A stretch of 64,000 nt of DNA from Cereibacter sphaeroides (GTDB lineage Bacteria; Pseudomonadota; Alphaproteobacteria; Rhodobacterales; Rhodobacteraceae). The stretch is from positions 62,001 through 126,000 of the forward strand of contig QFQS01000001.1 in NCBI GenBank assembly GCA_003243455.1, in the 5' to 3' direction. Made by a program: the position numbers and the translations under genes. The notes below the pieces were generated by a model. That model was given only the letters and a program-made list of their open reading frames with translations. It made no database searches and was not told where the DNA came from. The stretch's first letter is position 1. Each line of letters begins with the position of its first letter. Of the stretch, positions 48,866 to 57,674 are shown one piece after another.

Positions 48866-48894
48866 TTGACGCAGCGGGCGCCAGCCGGTCTATT
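48866..48894 (+). promoter_or_regulatory. Possible promoter for the DUF1622-like gene
   Basis: TTGACG (48866-48871), 17-base spacer, TCTATT (48889-48894), which is a fair sigma-70 type match 57 bases upstream of the start at 48951. Confidence 0.4.
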
Positions 48895-48950
48895 GCGGAA
48901 ATCAGCATCACGTGTCGCCTGATCTTCTCCCGAACCGACCGGAATAAGTC

Positions 48951-49382
48951 ATGAATATGACCGTCAATGATCTGATCGGCCATGGTCGCGAAAGCCTGCT
49001 GGATGCACGTTTTCCGGGTCTTGTAGAGGTGCTTGGCTGGGTCGAGGCCGGTATCGACCTTCTGGCGATCGCGATCATGCTGATCGGGGTTGGGCGTTTC
49101 GTCATGGACTTTGCCGCCACCTTGTCTGTCGGTGAGGCACGGGGTGCGGGGATAGACAAGGCGCGGGTCGATCTGGGCCGCTACATACTCGCCGGGCTGG
49201 AACTTCTGATCGTGTCGGACATCATGTCGACCGCGCTCAGCCTGCAGATGGCGGATCTGGTGTTCCTCGGGCTGCTGGTCGTCATTCGATCTGTCATCAG
49301 CTATTTCCTTGGGCGCGAGATCGAGGGGCTGCAGCGAGAGGTTCGCGGGCCCGATATCGACCCGGAATCGCATCGAGGATGA
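48951..49382 (+). CDS. DUF1622-like membrane protein
   Basis: 143 residues with three hydrophobic segments (about 37-56 'LLAIAIMLIGVGRFVMDFAA', about 78-98 and 100-118 'ADLVFLGLLVVIRSVISYF'). The layout with 'LGRYILAGLELLIVSDIM' and an end '...SYFLGREIEG' is the family pattern of DUF1622. Function is unknown. It precedes nuoA by 170 bases with a separate promoter candidate, so it is likely an independent gene rather than part of the nuo operon. Confidence 0.78.
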   Translation: MNMTVNDLIGHGRESLLDARFPGLVEVLGWVEAGIDLLAIAIMLIGVGRFVMDFAATLSVGEARGAGIDKARVDLGRYILAGLELLIVSDIMSTALSLQMADLVFLGLLVVIRSVISYFLGREIEGLQREVRGPDIDPESHRG

Positions 49383-49453
49383 TGTGGGAGGCCAAAGCTT
49401 TGCACATGCAGCAAGAAGCTTGTCGCAGGTGCAGCTTTTGCGGTCACCCTTGG

Positions 49454-49482
49454 TTGACCCCGCTCGGGGGGCGGAGTAAACG
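49454..49482 (+). promoter_or_regulatory. Possible nuo operon promoter
   Basis: TTGACC (49454-49459), 17-base spacer, TAAACG (49477-49482), 70 bases before nuoA. It is the best match in the 170-base gap and no other promoter is evident within the following operon. Confidence 0.35.
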
Positions 49483-49552
49483 GAACGCGAGACTACGGGG
49501 CGCCGCCCAAGGCGCTCCACCGCCCGCATGCCGCCAGCAAAGGAGCCTCCGC

Positions 49553-49918
49553 GTGGACTATTCTCTTCGAGAATATCTTCCGATTCTTATCCTTTTGGCT
49601 GTCGCTGTCGGGCTGGGGCTGGTTCTACTGTTGTCGGCCGCAGTCCTTGCCGTGCGCAATCCCGACCCCGAAAAGGTTTCCGCCTATGAATGCGGGTTCA
49701 ACGCTTTCGACGATGCGCGCATGAAATTCGATGTGCGCTTCTATCTTGTGTCGATCCTGTTCATCATCTTCGACCTTGAGGTGGCGTTCCTGTTCCCCTG
49801 GGCTGTCGCCTTCGGCGATGTGTCGATGGTGGGGTTCTGGTCAATGATGGTTTTCCTGGCGGTCCTGACCGTGGGCTTCGCCTATGAGTGGAAGAAAGGG
49901 GCGCTGGAATGGGAGTGA
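49553..49918 (+). CDS. nuoA: NADH-quinone oxidoreductase subunit A
   Basis: 121 residues from GTG 49553 after AAAGGAGCC; the upstream in-frame ATG at 49379 would add a cysteine-rich, non-conserved leader. Three membrane helices and the conserved loop 'NPDPEKVSAYECGFNAFDDA' with 'MKFDVRFYLVSILFIIFDLEVAFLFPW'. The cysteine in AYECG is the loop residue of the quinone-site region. It is the first gene of the complex I operon, in order A-B-C-D-E-F-G-H-I-J-K-L-M. It overlaps nuoB by ten bases. Confidence 0.95.
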   Translation: MDYSLREYLPILILLAVAVGLGLVLLLSAAVLAVRNPDPEKVSAYECGFNAFDDARMKFDVRFYLVSILFIIFDLEVAFLFPWAVAFGDVSMVGFWSMMVFLAVLTVGFAYEWKKGALEWE

Positions 49919-50442
49919 TGTCTGGCACCAATACCGCAGGTATCGACCCCGAGGTTTCGACCCGCGCCCTGAATGCCGAGTTGCAGGACAAGGGTTTCCT
50001 GCTGACCTCGACCGAAGACATCATCAACTGGGCGCGTACCGGCTCCCTGCACTGGATGACATTCGGCCTTGCCTGTTGCGCCGTCGAGATGATGCACACC
50101 TCGATGCCGCGCTATGATATCGAGCGTTTTGGCACCGCGCCGCGCGCCAGCCCGCGCCAGTCGGACGTGATGATCGTCGCGGGCACGCTTACCAACAAGA
50201 TGGCCCCCGCGCTGCGCAAGGTCTACGACCAGATGCCCGAGCCACGCTATGTGATCTCGATGGGGTCCTGCGCCAATGGCGGCGGCTATTATCACTATAG
50301 CTATTCCGTTGTGCGGGGCTGCGACCGGATCGTGCCGATCGACGTCTACGTGCCGGGTTGCCCGCCCACGGCAGAGGCATTGCTGTATGGCTTCATGCAG
50401 TTGCAGCGGAAAATCCGCCGCACCGGCACTATCGCGCGCTGA
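49909..50442 (+). CDS. nuoB: NADH-quinone oxidoreductase subunit B
   Basis: 177 residues; start ATG 49909, or ATG 49918 which overlaps the nuoA stop. It binds cluster N2 through the cysteines in 'FGLACCAVEMMHTSMPRYD', 'SMGSCANGGGYYH' and 'DVYVPGCPPTAEALL'. N2 passes electrons to quinone at the joint of the peripheral arm. The sequence around 'KGFLLTSTEDIINWARTGS' is that of alphaproteobacterial NuoB. Confidence 0.97.
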   Translation: MGVMSGTNTAGIDPEVSTRALNAELQDKGFLLTSTEDIINWARTGSLHWMTFGLACCAVEMMHTSMPRYDIERFGTAPRASPRQSDVMIVAGTLTNKMAPALRKVYDQMPEPRYVISMGSCANGGGYYHYSYSVVRGCDRIVPIDVYVPGCPPTAEALLYGFMQLQRKIRRTGTIAR

Positions 50443-50453
50443 GGAGTGACATC

Positions 50454-51098
50454 ATGGCCGAGGCCGATATCCCCGAGGTGAAAAGCCGTGCGGTGCAGCT
50501 TGATGAGCAGCTGGGCGAATTGCTGGCGCATATCGAGATGCGCCGCCCCGGCACCGTCACCGAAAGCAGCATCGCCTATGGCGAGCTGAATGTGCGCATT
50601 CAGTTGTCGGCGCTCCTGCCGATGATCGAGTTCCTGAAATCCGACCCGAGCTGCAAATTCTCGACGCTGGTCGACATCACGGCGGTCGATTATCCGGATC
50701 GGCCCGCTCGGTTCGATGTCGTCTATCATTTTCTGTCGATGTATCAGAACCATCGCCTGCGCCTGAAGGTCGGCGTAAGCGATACCGAGATGGTTCCTTC
50801 GGTCATCGCTATCCACCCTTGCGCCAACTGGCTTGAGCGCGAGGTGTTCGACATGTTCGGCATCCTGTTCTCTGGCCACCCCGACCTGCGCCGTATCCTG
50901 ACCGACTATGGTTTTCGGGGCCATCCGCTGCGCAAGGATTTCCCGACCACCGGCTACACTGAAGTGCGCTATGACGAGGCGCGAAAGCGCGTGGTCTATG
51001 AGCCTGTGAAGCTGGTGCAGGAATACAGACAGTTCGATTTCATGAGCCCGTGGGAAGGTGCGACCTATATCCTGCCGGGGGACGACAAGGCGAAATGA
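50454..51098 (+). CDS. nuoC: NADH-quinone oxidoreductase subunit C
   Basis: 214 residues from ATG 50454 after GAGGAGTGACATC. 'VDITAVDYPDRPARFDVVYH', 'ANWLEREVFDMFGILFSGHPDLRRILTDYGF'-type block and 'HPLRKDFPTTGYTEVRYD' form the 30-kDa subunit signature. It has no metal and helps to build the quinone-binding module with NuoD. It is separate from nuoD here, unlike the fused NuoCD of E. coli. 52 bases follow before nuoD. Confidence 0.96.
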   Translation: MAEADIPEVKSRAVQLDEQLGELLAHIEMRRPGTVTESSIAYGELNVRIQLSALLPMIEFLKSDPSCKFSTLVDITAVDYPDRPARFDVVYHFLSMYQNHRLRLKVGVSDTEMVPSVIAIHPCANWLEREVFDMFGILFSGHPDLRRILTDYGFRGHPLRKDFPTTGYTEVRYDEARKRVVYEPVKLVQEYRQFDFMSPWEGATYILPGDDKAK

Positions 51099-51150
51099 TA
51101 GCCTCTCGATACTTCGTCGCCTGTGCGGCGCGTGGAATAAAGGTGACACC

Positions 51151-52389
51151 ATGATGGACGGTGATATCCGGCGGAACACCTACGACGACGGCACGCAGGA
51201 CGCGCTGACCGGCGAGCAGCGGATTCGCAACTTCAACATCAACTTCGGCCCGCAACACCCTGCGGCCCATGGCGTTTTGCGCCTTGTGCTGGAGCTTGAC
51301 GGCGAGATCGTCGAACGTTGCGACCCTCATATCGGGCTTTTGCACCGCGGCACAGAAAAGCTGATGGAAAGCCGCACCTACCTGCAGAACCTGCCGTATT
51401 TCGACCGGCTGGACTACGTGGCGCCGATGAACCAGGAACATGCCTGGTGTCTGGCGATCGAACGGATGACCGGCGTGGTCGTGCCGCGTCGTGCCTCGCT
51501 GATCCGCGTGTTGTTCTGCGAAATCGGACGTGTGCTGAACCACCTGCTGAACGTCACCACGCAGGCGATGGACGTGGGTGCTTTGACCCCGCCGTTGTGG
51601 GGGTTCGTCGAGCGCGAAAAGCTGATGGTGTTTTATGAGCGTGCCTCGGGCGCGCGGCTGCATGCGGCCTATTTTCGGCCCGGCGGCGTGCATCAGGATC
51701 TGACGCCCGAACTCATCGACGATCTTGATCAATGGGCGATCGAATTCCCGCAACGGCTGGATGATATCGACGGCCTTTTGACCGACAACCGCGTCTTCAA
51801 GCAGCGCAACGCCGATATTGGCATCGTGACCGAAGAAGACATCCAGCAGTGGGGTTTTTCGGGCGTCATGGTGCGCGGATCTGGTCTGGCATGGGATCTG
51901 CGGCGGTCGCAGCCCTATGAGTGCTATGACGAGTTCGACTTCAAGATTCCGGTGGGGGTCAATGGCGACTGCTATGACCGCTATCTGTGCCGCATGCAGG
52001 AGATGCGCGAGTCGACTTCGATCATCCGGCAGGCCTTGGCCAAGCTGCGCGTCGAAAAGGGCGACATTCTGGCCAGGGGCAAGATCACTCCGCCGAAACG
52101 GGGCGAGATGAAGACCTCGATGGAAGCCCTGATCCATCACTTCAAGCTTTACACCGAAGGCTTCCACGTTCCGGCGGGCGAGGTCTACGCCGCCGTGGAG
52201 GCCCCCAAGGGCGAGTTCGGCGTCTACCTTGTCTCGGACGGCACCAACCGCCCCTACCGCGCCAAGCTGCGCGCACCGGGTTTCCCGCACCTGCAGGCCA
52301 TGGACTATATCTGCAAGGGTCACCAGCTGGCCGATGTCAGCGCGATCCTGGGGTCCATGGATATCGTGTTTGGTGAGGTGGACAGGTGA
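51151..52389 (+). CDS. nuoD: NADH-quinone oxidoreductase subunit D
   Basis: 412 residues from ATG 51151 after AAAGGTGACACC. 'NFGPQHPAAHGVLRLVLEL', 'HIGLLHRGTEKLMESRTYLQ', 'YFDRLDYVAPMNQEHAW' and the end 'ILGSMDIVFGEVDR' are the 49-kDa subunit, related to hydrogenase large subunits. It forms the quinone cavity with NuoB; His in QHPAAHG is the residue near the quinone head. Its length equals Paracoccus and Rhodobacter relatives. Confidence 0.97.
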   Translation: MMDGDIRRNTYDDGTQDALTGEQRIRNFNINFGPQHPAAHGVLRLVLELDGEIVERCDPHIGLLHRGTEKLMESRTYLQNLPYFDRLDYVAPMNQEHAWCLAIERMTGVVVPRRASLIRVLFCEIGRVLNHLLNVTTQAMDVGALTPPLWGFVEREKLMVFYERASGARLHAAYFRPGGVHQDLTPELIDDLDQWAIEFPQRLDDIDGLLTDNRVFKQRNADIGIVTEEDIQQWGFSGVMVRGSGLAWDLRRSQPYECYDEFDFKIPVGVNGDCYDRYLCRMQEMRESTSIIRQALAKLRVEKGDILARGKITPPKRGEMKTSMEALIHHFKLYTEGFHVPAGEVYAAVEAPKGEFGVYLVSDGTNRPYRAKLRAPGFPHLQAMDYICKGHQLADVSAILGSMDIVFGEVDR

Positions 52390-52447
52390 TCAAACTGCGC
52401 ACCCCAGCCACTAAAAGCCGCCTTTTCCTTTCGAAAGCAGTTCTCTG

Positions 52448-53653
52448 ATGCTTCGCCGCCTTCACAAAGAGCAGCCCGCCTCTTTCGCCTTCACTCCGGC
52501 GAACCTTGAATGGGCCAAGGGCCAGATGACCAAGTATCCCGAAGGCCGTCAGGCTTCGGCGATCATCCCGATCCTGTGGCGCGCGCAGGAACAGGAGGGC
52601 TGGCTCACCCGTCCGGCCATCGAATATTGCGCGAACCTGCTGGGCTTGGCCTATATCCGGGCGCTGGAGGTTGCGACCTTCTACTTCATGTTCCACCTCG
52701 CCCCGGTCGGGTCGGTCGCGCATATCCAGATTTGCGGCACAACGTCCTGCATGATCTGCGGGGCAGAAGATCTGATTGCGGTCTGCAAATCGCGGATCGC
52801 GTCGCAGTCGCACACGGTCAGTGCGGACGGCAAGTTCAGCTGGGAAGAGGTTGAATGCCTTGGTGCCTGCACCAACGCGCCGATGGCCCAGATCGGCAAG
52901 GACTATTACGAAGATCTGACGCCAGAGATACTGGGCTCGATGATCGACCGTTTCTCGAATGGCGAGGTGCCGACGCCGGGTCCGCAGAATGGCCGCTACG
53001 CTTCGGAACCTTTGAGTGGCCTGACAAGCCTGAAGGATTTCGAATCCGGCCGGACACAATACAACGCTTCGGCGCAAGCGGCAGTTGATCTGCACGACAC
53101 GGTGAAACGCATTGACGGCACCGAGGTGCCGTTGCGGATGCCTTGGCAAGGTAGGGCTGCCCCGGCGACCCCGGCCAAGGCCGAACCCAAGGAACCCAAA
53201 CCCGGTGCGGGCCGCGCAGCGGACGCCAGTGGCGTGACGGTGCAAGAAGCTCCCGCGCAGTCCACCGGAAAGCCCCGCGCAAAAGGCCGCTCGACGGGCG
53301 GAACGGCGGCTGGTGAGCCGGGCGCTCCGCTTGCCAAGGCGATCGAGGCAGCCAAGAATTCTGCGACGGGCGTGAAACCCAAGACGCTTGCCAAGCCGCG
53401 CGGCGAAAAGGCCGATGACCTGAAAGAGATCGAGGGGATCGGGCCGAAGCTGGAGGCGTTGTGCTACAGCCTTGGCTTCTATCACTTCGACCAGATCGCC
53501 AACTGGACGGCGGATGAAATCGCCTGGGTCGATGCCAACCTGACCGGCTTCAAGGGCCGCGTCACGCGCGACAAATGGGTTGCGCAGGCCAAGCTGATCG
53601 TTACCGAGGGGCTGGAGGAATTCCGGCGCCGCGCGAAGACGAATGACTACTGA
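52448..53653 (+). CDS. nuoE: NADH-quinone oxidoreductase subunit E with C-terminal extension
   Basis: 401 residues, against about 160-240 for standard NuoE. Residues 1-165 are the thioredoxin-like 24-kDa subunit with the N1a ligands in 'ICGTTSCMICGAEDL' and 'ECLGACTNAPMAQIG'. A proline/alanine-rich linker (about 235-315) leads to a helix-hairpin-helix-like domain at about 320-395 ('LKEIEGIGPKLEALCYSLG', 'WTADEIAWVDANLTGFKGR'). Such an extension is, to my knowledge, typical of Rhodobacterales NuoE; its role is unknown. The TGA overlaps the next ATG. Confidence 0.95.
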   Translation: MLRRLHKEQPASFAFTPANLEWAKGQMTKYPEGRQASAIIPILWRAQEQEGWLTRPAIEYCANLLGLAYIRALEVATFYFMFHLAPVGSVAHIQICGTTSCMICGAEDLIAVCKSRIASQSHTVSADGKFSWEEVECLGACTNAPMAQIGKDYYEDLTPEILGSMIDRFSNGEVPTPGPQNGRYASEPLSGLTSLKDFESGRTQYNASAQAAVDLHDTVKRIDGTEVPLRMPWQGRAAPATPAKAEPKEPKPGAGRAADASGVTVQEAPAQSTGKPRAKGRSTGGTAAGEPGAPLAKAIEAAKNSATGVKPKTLAKPRGEKADDLKEIEGIGPKLEALCYSLGFYHFDQIANWTADEIAWVDANLTGFKGRVTRDKWVAQAKLIVTEGLEEFRRRAKTNDY

Positions 53654-53895
53654 TGCCGCGCCCCACCGCCTCTGACAGGGATATGCAGCTTGCCCGCCAG
53701 GCAAGGCTGGCGGCGATCGTCATCGTCGCCACCATGCTGCTTTGGCTTTTGATGCAGATGATCGGGGCCCAATACGGCTGGGCGGCGCGCTTTGCCTTTC
53801 TGTTCGACTTTGCCGCGCTGGGCGGATTTGCCTTCGCGCTTGTCGTTACCTATCGGATCTGGCGCGCGCGCCGGGACAATTCGGGGACCATGTGA
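53653..53895 (+). CDS. DUF5337-like small membrane protein in the nuo operon
   Basis: 80 residues, start overlapping the nuoE stop and end overlapping the nuoF start by one base each. Two membrane helices at about 18-38 (LAAIVIVATMLLWLLMQMIG) and 45-66 (FAFLFDFAALGGFAFALVVTY), with a basic C-terminus 'RIWRARRDN'. Such proteins are conserved at this place in Rhodobacteraceae nuo operons. The role is unknown; an assembly or insertion factor for complex I is plausible from the coupling. Confidence 0.82.
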   Translation: MPRPTASDRDMQLARQARLAAIVIVATMLLWLLMQMIGAQYGWAARFAFLFDFAALGGFAFALVVTYRIWRARRDNSGTM

Positions 53896-55190
53896 TGCTG
53901 AAAGATCAGGACCGCATCTTTACCAACCTGTACGGGATGCATGATCGCACGCTCGCCGGGGCAAAGAAGCGCGGCCAGTGGAGCGGGACCGCCGGGTTCA
54001 TCGCGCAGGGTCGCGACTGGATCATCGATCAGGTCAAGGCGAGCGGTCTGCGTGGGCGCGGTGGGGCAGGGTTCCCGACGGGTCTGAAGTGGTCTTTCAT
54101 GCCAAAGCAGTCGGATGGCCGCCCGTCCTATCTTGTCGTGAACGCCGACGAATCCGAGCCCGGCACCTGCAAGGACCGCGAGATCATGCGGCACGATCCG
54201 CATACGCTGATCGAAGGCTGCCTGATCGCGTCCTTCGCGATGGGAGCGAACGCCTGCTACATCTACATCCGCGGCGAATACATTCGTGAGCGTGAGGCAC
54301 TGCAAGCCGCCATCGACGAATGCTATGACGCGGGGCTCTTGGGCAAGAATGCCGCGAAATCCGGTTGGGATTTCGATCTGTATCTGCATCACGGCGCAGG
54401 TGCCTATATCTGCGGCGAAGAAACCGCGCTGCTGGAAAGCCTTGAGGGCAAAAAGGGCATGCCGCGGATGAAACCGCCGTTCCCGGCGGGCTCGGGCCTG
54501 TATGGTTGCCCGACCACGGTGAACAATGTGGAATCCATCGCCGTTGTCCCGACCATCCTGCGCCGTGGCGCCGACTGGTTCGCGAGCTTTGGCCGCCCGA
54601 ACAACGTCGGCACCAAGATTTTCGGCATCTCGGGTCATGTGAACAACCCCTGCGTCGTTGAAGAGGCGATGTCGATCCCGCTGAAGGAACTGCTGGACCG
54701 TCATTGCGGCGGCGTGCGCGGCGGCTGGAAGAATCTCAAGGCTGTTATCCCCGGCGGGTCTTCGGTGCCGCTTTTGACGCAGACGCAATGCGACGATGCG
54801 ATCATGGATTTCGACTGGCTGCGCGAGCAGCGCTCGGGCCTTGGCACGGCGGCGGTAATCGTGATGGACCAGTCGACCGACGTCATCAAGGCGATCTGGC
54901 GGCTGTCCAAGTTCTACAAACACGAAAGCTGCGGCCAGTGCACACCCTGCCGTGAGGGCACAGGCTGGATGATGCGGGTCATGGACCGTCTGGTGCGCGG
55001 CGATGCCGAGGTCGAGGAAATCGACATGCTGCTGTCCGTGACCAAGCAGGTCGAGGGCCACACGATCTGCGCCCTTGGCGACGCGGCGGCCTGGCCTATC
55101 CAGGGTCTGGTGCGCGCGTTCCGCGATGAGATCGAGGATCGGATCAAGGCGAAGAGAACCGGGCGCATGGGCGCCATGGCTGCGGAGTGA
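53895..55190 (+). CDS. nuoF: NADH-quinone oxidoreductase subunit F
   Basis: 431 residues from ATG 53895. FMN/NADH site 'GLRGRGGAGFPTGLKWSFM', 'VVNADESEPGTCKDREIM' and 'GAGAYICGEETALLESLEG'; the N3 cluster ligands in 'ESCGQCTPCREGTGWMM' and 'HTICALGDAAAWPIQG'. NADH is oxidised here and electrons enter the chain. The last bases overlap the start of a small lipoprotein gene (GTGA). Confidence 0.97.
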   Translation: MLKDQDRIFTNLYGMHDRTLAGAKKRGQWSGTAGFIAQGRDWIIDQVKASGLRGRGGAGFPTGLKWSFMPKQSDGRPSYLVVNADESEPGTCKDREIMRHDPHTLIEGCLIASFAMGANACYIYIRGEYIREREALQAAIDECYDAGLLGKNAAKSGWDFDLYLHHGAGAYICGEETALLESLEGKKGMPRMKPPFPAGSGLYGCPTTVNNVESIAVVPTILRRGADWFASFGRPNNVGTKIFGISGHVNNPCVVEEAMSIPLKELLDRHCGGVRGGWKNLKAVIPGGSSVPLLTQTQCDDAIMDFDWLREQRSGLGTAAVIVMDQSTDVIKAIWRLSKFYKHESCGQCTPCREGTGWMMRVMDRLVRGDAEVEEIDMLLSVTKQVEGHTICALGDAAAWPIQGLVRAFRDEIEDRIKAKRTGRMGAMAAE

Positions 55191-55438
55191 GAATGCGCGC
55201 GGGGCTACATATGGCGATCGGTGCGGCGGTGCTGTCGGGATGTTCCCCGGCAACCGTCTCGCATGCGCCGGGCGCTCGCGAAGTGCGTGTGACAGGCGAA
55301 GCGGGGTCACTCGGTTTCGATCAAGGCGCTCAGGCGAAGAAGATCGCCAACGCGCAGTGCGGACCGCGCGGCGTCAGGTCCTCGATCAACGACCGCTATG
55401 AAGCCGGGACCTGGGTTTTCGTGGAGGGCTGCGCATGA
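55187..55438 (+). CDS. Small lipoprotein in the nuo operon (83 aa)
   Basis: GTG 55187 overlaps the nuoF stop; ATG 55193 is an alternative start. The signal peptide contains 'GLHMAIGAAVLSGC', lipobox LSGC, so the mature protein begins at Cys19. The remainder has 'FDQGAQAKKIANAQCGPRG' and two more cysteines that could form a disulphide. A periplasmic lipoprotein in this operon is unexpected for complex I, whose peripheral arm is cytoplasmic. Rhodobacterales operons carry similar open frames of unknown role. Confidence 0.7.
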   Translation: MRMRAGLHMAIGAAVLSGCSPATVSHAPGAREVRVTGEAGSLGFDQGAQAKKIANAQCGPRGVRSSINDRYEAGTWVFVEGCA

Positions 55439-55476
55439 CGCTGTTTGCCGGCCTTTTGCGGACATGGATGGAGTGA
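55435..55476 (+). CDS. Possible 13-codon gene between lipoprotein and small ORF
   Basis: ATG 55435 overlaps the lipoprotein stop (ATGA) and gives MTLFAGLLRTWME before a TGA at 55474-55476, which lies six bases before the next start at 55482. The coupling pattern matches the neighbouring genes. The peptide is too short to judge and could be a translation leader only. Confidence 0.25.
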   Translation: MTLFAGLLRTWME

Positions 55477-55481
55477 AGGCC

Positions 55482-55658
55482 ATGTGCCACGCCTGCCTTG
55501 ATCCGAAATATCAGATGCAAGAGATGGATCGCCGTCTCGCATCCGTCGCACAGGTGCGGCAAGACAATGACGCGGACAGCGCGCAGACGATAGGGTTTTG
55601 GGCCCGGATCGGCGCATGGCTGGCCCCGTGGACGCGGAAGGACCAAGTGCATGTCTAA
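55482..55658 (+). CDS. Small unknown protein in the nuo operon (58 aa)
   Basis: Start ATG 55482 after GGAGTGAAGGCC; an ATG at 55464 would add six residues. The sequence begins 'MCHACLDPKYQMQEMD' with a CxxC pair and ends in 'WARIGAWLAPWTRK', an amphipathic tail with tryptophans. It overlaps nuoG by eight bases. A similar short frame is found before nuoG in other Rhodobacterales, as far as I recall. Function unknown. Confidence 0.65.
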   Translation: MCHACLDPKYQMQEMDRRLASVAQVRQDNDADSAQTIGFWARIGAWLAPWTRKDQVHV

Positions 55659-57672
55659 CCTCAAGCCCATTTCTATCGATGGCGTCGTGGTCGAGGTCGA
55701 TCCCGCGATGACGATCATTCAGGCGGCGGAAGTGGCGGGCATCGAAATTCCGCGCTTCTGCTACCACGAGCGGCTGTCGATTGCCGGCAACTGCCGGATG
55801 TGTCTGGTCGAGGTCGTGGGCGGCCCGCCGAAACCCGCCGCCTCCTGTGCGATGCAGGTGCGGGATCTGCGCCCCGGCCCGAATGGCGAGCCGCCGGTCG
55901 TCAAGACCAACTCGCCTATGGTCAAGAAGGCGCGGGAAGGGGTGATGGAGTTCCTGCTCATCAACCACCCGCTTGACTGCCCGATCTGCGATCAGGGCGG
56001 CGAATGCGATTTGCAAGATCAGGCAATGGCTTACGGCGTGGACTTCAGCCGGTATCGCGAGCCGAAGCGTGCGAGTGAAGACCTTGATCTGGGGCCGTTG
56101 GTCGAGACGAAGATGACGCGCTGCATCTCTTGCACGCGCTGCGTCCGCTTCACGACCGAGGTCGCGGGCATCACCCAGATGGGTCAGACCGGACGCGGCG
56201 AGGACGCCGAGATCACGTCCTATCTGAATCAGACGCTCGACTCGAACATGCAGGGGAACATCATCGACCTTTGCCCGGTCGGCGCGCTGACCTCGAAACC
56301 CTACGCCTTCACCGCCCGCCCGTGGGAGTTGTCCAAGACCGAGACGATCGACGTCATGGACGGGTTGGGATCGAACATCCGCGTGGATGCAAAGGGCCGC
56401 GAAGTAATGCGGATACTGCCGCGCAACCATGACGGCGTGAACGAGGAATGGATTTCCGACAAGACGCGCTTCGTCTGGGATGGTCTGCGCCGTCAGCGGC
56501 TGGACCGGCCCTATGTGCGCGTCGATGGCAAACTGAAACCCGTGTCCTGGCCAGAGGCTCTGGCGGCAGCGGCGACTGCGATGAAGGGTGCAAAGGTTGC
56601 CGGTTTGATCGGCGATCTGGTGCCGGTCGAGGCCGCCTTTGCGCTGAAACAACTGGTCGAGGGGCTGGGCGGCAAAGTCGAATGCCGGGTGGACGGGGCG
56701 AAACTGCCTGCTCGCAACCGGGGCGCCTATGTCGGGACTGCGCGGATCGAGGATATCGACTCTGCGACGATGATCCAGTTGGTTGGAACCAACCCGCGTC
56801 TTGAATCCCCCGTGCTGAACGCGCGCCTGCGCAAGGCATGGACACGCGGCGCGACCATCGGCCTGGTCGGACCCGCTGCCGATCTGACGTATGACTATGT
56901 GCATGTGGGCACCGGGCGCGACAGCCTTGTGGAGCTTGCAGAAAAAGACATTTCGCAAGCGACACAAGACAAGTCGACGCTGGTGATCGTCGGCATGGGC
57001 GCGCTGATCGGCAATGACGGCGAGGCGGTGCTGAGCCAGGCGATGCAGCTGGCCGAGAACTCCAAATCCAAGCTGCTTATCCTGCATACCGCTGCGGCCC
57101 GCGTGGGGGCAATGGATGTTGGCGCGACGACAGAGGGTGGTCTGGCCGCAGCGCTGGATGGCGCTGGCGTGGTCTACAACCTGGGCGCGGATGAAATCGG
57201 CGTGCCTGACGGTGCATTCGTGATTTATCAGGGCAGCCATGGCGACCGGGGCGCGCATCGCGCCGACCTGATCCTGCCTGCGGCAGCCTATACCGAGGAA
57301 AGTGCGGTTTTCGTCAACACCGAGGGCCGTCCGCAACTGGCGCTGCGCGCGGGCTTCGCGCCCGGCGAGGCGAAAGAGAACTGGGCCATTCTGCGCGCTT
57401 TGTCCGCCGAAATCGGTGCAAAACAGCCCTGGGACAGCCTGGCGCAACTGCGCCAGGCCCTGATCGCCGCCGTGCCGCATCTGGGCCGCATCGACGAGGT
57501 GCCGCAAAACGAATGGTCCCCCTTGCCGCTGACTACGCCCGCGCGCGGTGATTTCGGCTGTGCTGTGACCGATTTCTATCTTACCAACCCGATCACCCGT
57601 GCCTCGGTGCTGATGGCCGAGTTGTCGGCCGGCGTGGCCGAGCGCGCCGCCCGTCCCATGGCAGCGGAGTAG
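55651..57672 (+). CDS. nuoG: NADH-quinone oxidoreductase subunit G
   Basis: 673 residues from ATG 55651. N-terminal ferredoxin with 'RFCYHERLSIAGNCRMCLVEV', the N5 motif 'INHPLDCPICDQGGECDLQD' and N4 'RCISCTRCVRFTTEV'. The molybdopterin-like domain follows ('GLGSNIRVDAKGREVMRILP') without a cofactor-binding cysteine set, and the end is 'GVAERAARPMAAE'. It carries electrons from NuoF to NuoI. The length matches Paracoccus Nqo3. Confidence 0.97.
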   Translation: MSNLKPISIDGVVVEVDPAMTIIQAAEVAGIEIPRFCYHERLSIAGNCRMCLVEVVGGPPKPAASCAMQVRDLRPGPNGEPPVVKTNSPMVKKAREGVMEFLLINHPLDCPICDQGGECDLQDQAMAYGVDFSRYREPKRASEDLDLGPLVETKMTRCISCTRCVRFTTEVAGITQMGQTGRGEDAEITSYLNQTLDSNMQGNIIDLCPVGALTSKPYAFTARPWELSKTETIDVMDGLGSNIRVDAKGREVMRILPRNHDGVNEEWISDKTRFVWDGLRRQRLDRPYVRVDGKLKPVSWPEALAAAATAMKGAKVAGLIGDLVPVEAAFALKQLVEGLGGKVECRVDGAKLPARNRGAYVGTARIEDIDSATMIQLVGTNPRLESPVLNARLRKAWTRGATIGLVGPAADLTYDYVHVGTGRDSLVELAEKDISQATQDKSTLVIVGMGALIGNDGEAVLSQAMQLAENSKSKLLILHTAAARVGAMDVGATTEGGLAAALDGAGVVYNLGADEIGVPDGAFVIYQGSHGDRGAHRADLILPAAAYTEESAVFVNTEGRPQLALRAGFAPGEAKENWAILRALSAEIGAKQPWDSLAQLRQALIAAVPHLGRIDEVPQNEWSPLPLTTPARGDFGCAVTDFYLTNPITRASVLMAELSAGVAERAARPMAAE

Positions 57673-57674
57673 GC

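Noticed and set aside
55396..57507. Minus-strand 703-codon frame opposite nuoG
   Set aside because: Antisense shadow of a highly conserved complex I gene.
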